Shown in pieces: positions 62,751 to 64,000 of a DNA stretch of 64,000 nt. The notes under the pieces are model-generated. The model saw only the letters and a list, made by a program, of their open reading frames with translations, was not told the origin of the DNA and searched no databases. This DNA comes from Ensifer sp. LC163. GTDB taxonomy: Bacteria; Pseudomonadota; Alphaproteobacteria; Rhizobiales; Rhizobiaceae. Location of the stretch: positions 186,001-250,000 of the forward strand of contig NZ_MBSS01000023.1 in NCBI RefSeq assembly GCF_001695855.1. Direction: 5' to 3'. Made by a program: the position numbers and the translations under genes. Each line of letters begins with the position of its first letter. The first letter of the stretch is position 1.

Positions 62751-63167
62751 TTAAGCGATCGTCAGCTCGACATTGATGTTGCCGCGCGTCGCCTTCGAAT
62801 AGGGGCAGGTCCGGTGCGCCTCTTCGACGAGCGCATGTGCCAGCGCCCGCTCGATACCCGGCATGTTCACCTTCAGCCGCGCCTGCAGCAGATAGGCGCC
62901 GTCGGTGGTTGCGAGATCAACCTCGGCAGCCACGGAGAGATCGGTCGGAAGCTTGACGTCGCGCTTTCCCGCCGCCTTGCCAATGGCGCCGATGAAACAG
63001 GCGGACCATCCGGCCGCGAAGAGCTGCTCGGGATTGGTCCCGGGGTGCGCGCTTCCCGGTGGCGACAGCTTGACGTCCAGCCGACCATCGTCGCTGCGCG
63101 AGGCGCCATCGCGACCGCCGCTGGTGTGCGTCCTGCCGGTGTATAGAACCTTGTCGACCTGTGTCAT
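62751..63167 (-). CDS. ohr: Organic hydroperoxide resistance protein (Ohr, OsmC family)
   Basis: 138 residues, the standard length. Both catalytic Cys are present: Cys57 in GWSACFIGAI and Cys121 in HRTCPYSKATRGN. N-terminal VLYTGRTHTSGGRDG and NPEQLFAAG are typical of Ohr rather than OsmC. Ohr reduces organic and lipid hydroperoxides using lipoyl groups as reductant. It is a single gene; no OhrR regulator lies next to it in this window, so control may come from elsewhere. Confidence 0.93.
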   Translation of the reverse strand: MTQVDKVLYTGRTHTSGGRDGASRSDDGRLDVKLSPPGSAHPGTNPEQLFAAGWSACFIGAIGKAAGKRDVKLPTDLSVAAEVDLATTDGAYLLQARLKVNMPGIERALAHALVEEAHRTCPYSKATRGNINVELTIA

Positions 63168-63314
63168 GGAACACTCCGTTTCTGTGTCGCTCCTGGCGAC
63201 TGCGTTGACGGAGAAAGATTTGACCTGTCGAGGTATCCGGCATGTTTCCGAAATCGCCGGAAATGTACCAAAGCGTAGCGGTGGCCACGCCTGACACCTG
63301 GCGGTACAAACCGC

Positions 63315-63371
63315 TTACAGCGCCGCGCGTCAAACATGACGCGCGGCGCTGTAACACTTTAAACTTGCTGC
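63315..63371 (-). repeat. RIME-like element, half copy
   Basis: Only the second palindrome remains: TTACAGCGCCGCGCGTCA and its perfect complement on either side of AACA (63315-63354), plus CACTTTAAACTTGCTGC. The first palindrome is missing. It lies between Ohr and the sensor kinase, just past the kinase stop. Confidence 0.7.
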
Positions 63372-63379
63372 CCGCGATG

Positions 63380-64000
63380 TCAGCGGATGACGACTTCCGC
63401 CGCCAAACCGCCGCCGGCGCGATTGTAGAGCCGGACCGAACCGCCGATCGCCGTGGCCAGTTGCTGGGCGATCGCAAGGCCGAGCCCGGTGCCGCCTGTT
63501 TCCCGATTGCGGGATTGCTCGAGCCTGAAGAACGGCTGCATCGCAGCCTCGGGCATATCGTCCGGAATGCTAGGGCCGCGGTCCATCACCGTGATGGCGA
63601 CCGCTCCCTCTTCGCTTCGCTCAACGCTGATCTCGGCAGCCCCGGCGAATTTCAGCGCGTTGTCGATGAAGTTGGACAGGATCCGGCGCAACGCATGCGG
63701 CTTGGTGGATATGGTGCCTTCAACGGCGCTGACGACGCTCACGGACTTTCCGGTGTCCTGATAATCGTAGGCCAGGCTGTCGATGAACGAGGCGAGATCG
63801 ATGCGGGAGGTCTTCTCGACATTGCCGTGCGCGCTCCTGGCATAGGCGATGCCGTCCCGAACCAGGCGTTCGATCTCGCCGAGGTCCTGCACCAGCTTGT
63901 CCCTCTCGGGCGTGTCATCCGCCATGTCGGCGCGAAGCCGCATGCGCGTGATCGGCGTCTGGAGATCGTGGGAAATGGCGGCAAGGATCTGTACGCGTTC
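63380..64000 (-). CDS. Sensor histidine kinase, N-terminus beyond the window edge
   Basis: The last 207 residues of a kinase on the minus strand; the reading frame is open to the right edge. The H-box AAISHDLQTPITRMRLR is at the N-terminal end of the visible part, with His as phospho-acceptor. It is followed by the N box (ILSNFIDNALKFA), the G1 box (VMDRGPSIP), the F box (FFRLE) and the G2 box (GGTGLGLAIAQQLA), all intact. Membrane and sensing domains would lie outside the window, as would any response regulator. The RIME half copy follows the stop. Confidence 0.92.
   Translation of the reverse strand, partial: ERVQILAAISHDLQTPITRMRLRADMADDTPERDKLVQDLGEIERLVRDGIAYARSAHGNVEKTSRIDLASFIDSLAYDYQDTGKSVSVVSAVEGTISTKPHALRRILSNFIDNALKFAGAAEISVERSEEGAVAITVMDRGPSIPDDMPEAAMQPFFRLEQSRNRETGGTGLGLAIAQQLATAIGGSVRLYNRAGGGLAAEVVIR

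Overview
The window looks like a piece of a Rhizobiaceae replicon, most like Ensifer/Sinorhizobium or a close Rhizobium relative. The evidence is high GC content, tightly packed operons with ATGA-type overlaps, many solute-uptake and catabolic modules, and five copies of a mosaic palindromic repeat that matches the description of RIME elements of rhizobia. The density of self-contained accessory modules suggests a chromid or megaplasmid rather than core chromosome, but there is no replication gene, rRNA or tRNA to prove it. I saw no insertion sequence, phage gene or CRISPR array.

Layout. 1-8.8 kb: a prolyl oligopeptidase cut by the left edge, a divergent LysR/MFS efflux pair, a tandem pair of exported ClpP-like proteins (one apparently catalytically dead), small hypothetical genes, and a DUF1127 gene coupled to an AraC regulator. 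9.4-16.4 kb: a complete petrobactin-type siderophore operon, asbA-asbB-asbC-asbDE-asbF, with every junction overlapping and with the carrier protein fused to AsbE. 16.7-20.5 kb: a beta-propeller protein, a 53-residue Cys-rich protein, YceH and a membrane hydrolase.

20.8-34.4 kb: a hydroxyproline catabolic locus (GntR regulator, HypD deaminase, Ldh-type reductase, 2-oxoglutarate semialdehyde dehydrogenase, polar amino acid ABC transporter, D-hydroxyproline dehydrogenase, 4-hydroxyproline epimerase and an aconitase X-type cis-3-hydroxyproline dehydratase). It combines the trans-4 and cis-3 hydroxyproline routes and is interrupted by a TetR/NIPSNAP module. 35.6-41.0 kb: an AbgB-like M20 amidohydrolase with its own amino acid ABC transporter and divergent GntR regulator. 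41.5-51.8 kb: a full taurine module, tauR / tauABC-tauXY-xsc-exporter-pta, which takes taurine through sulfoacetaldehyde to acetyl phosphate, sulfite and acetyl-CoA.

52-64 kb: LrgA/LrgB, a lipoprotein hydrolase, a 5-aminolevulinate synthase with an extra C-terminal tail in one unit with an RND efflux pump, a nucleobase permease preceded by a coupled 28-codon ORF, Ohr, and a sensor kinase cut by the right edge. RIME-like repeats lie at the borders of the YceH, hydroxyproline and AbgB-type modules. The most interesting unexplained signals are a 23-bp element shared by two small genes at nearly the same distance from their starts, the pseudo-protease pair, direct repeats with a 21-bp period upstream of the siderophore operon, the coupled leader ORF, and the heme-synthesis/efflux operon.
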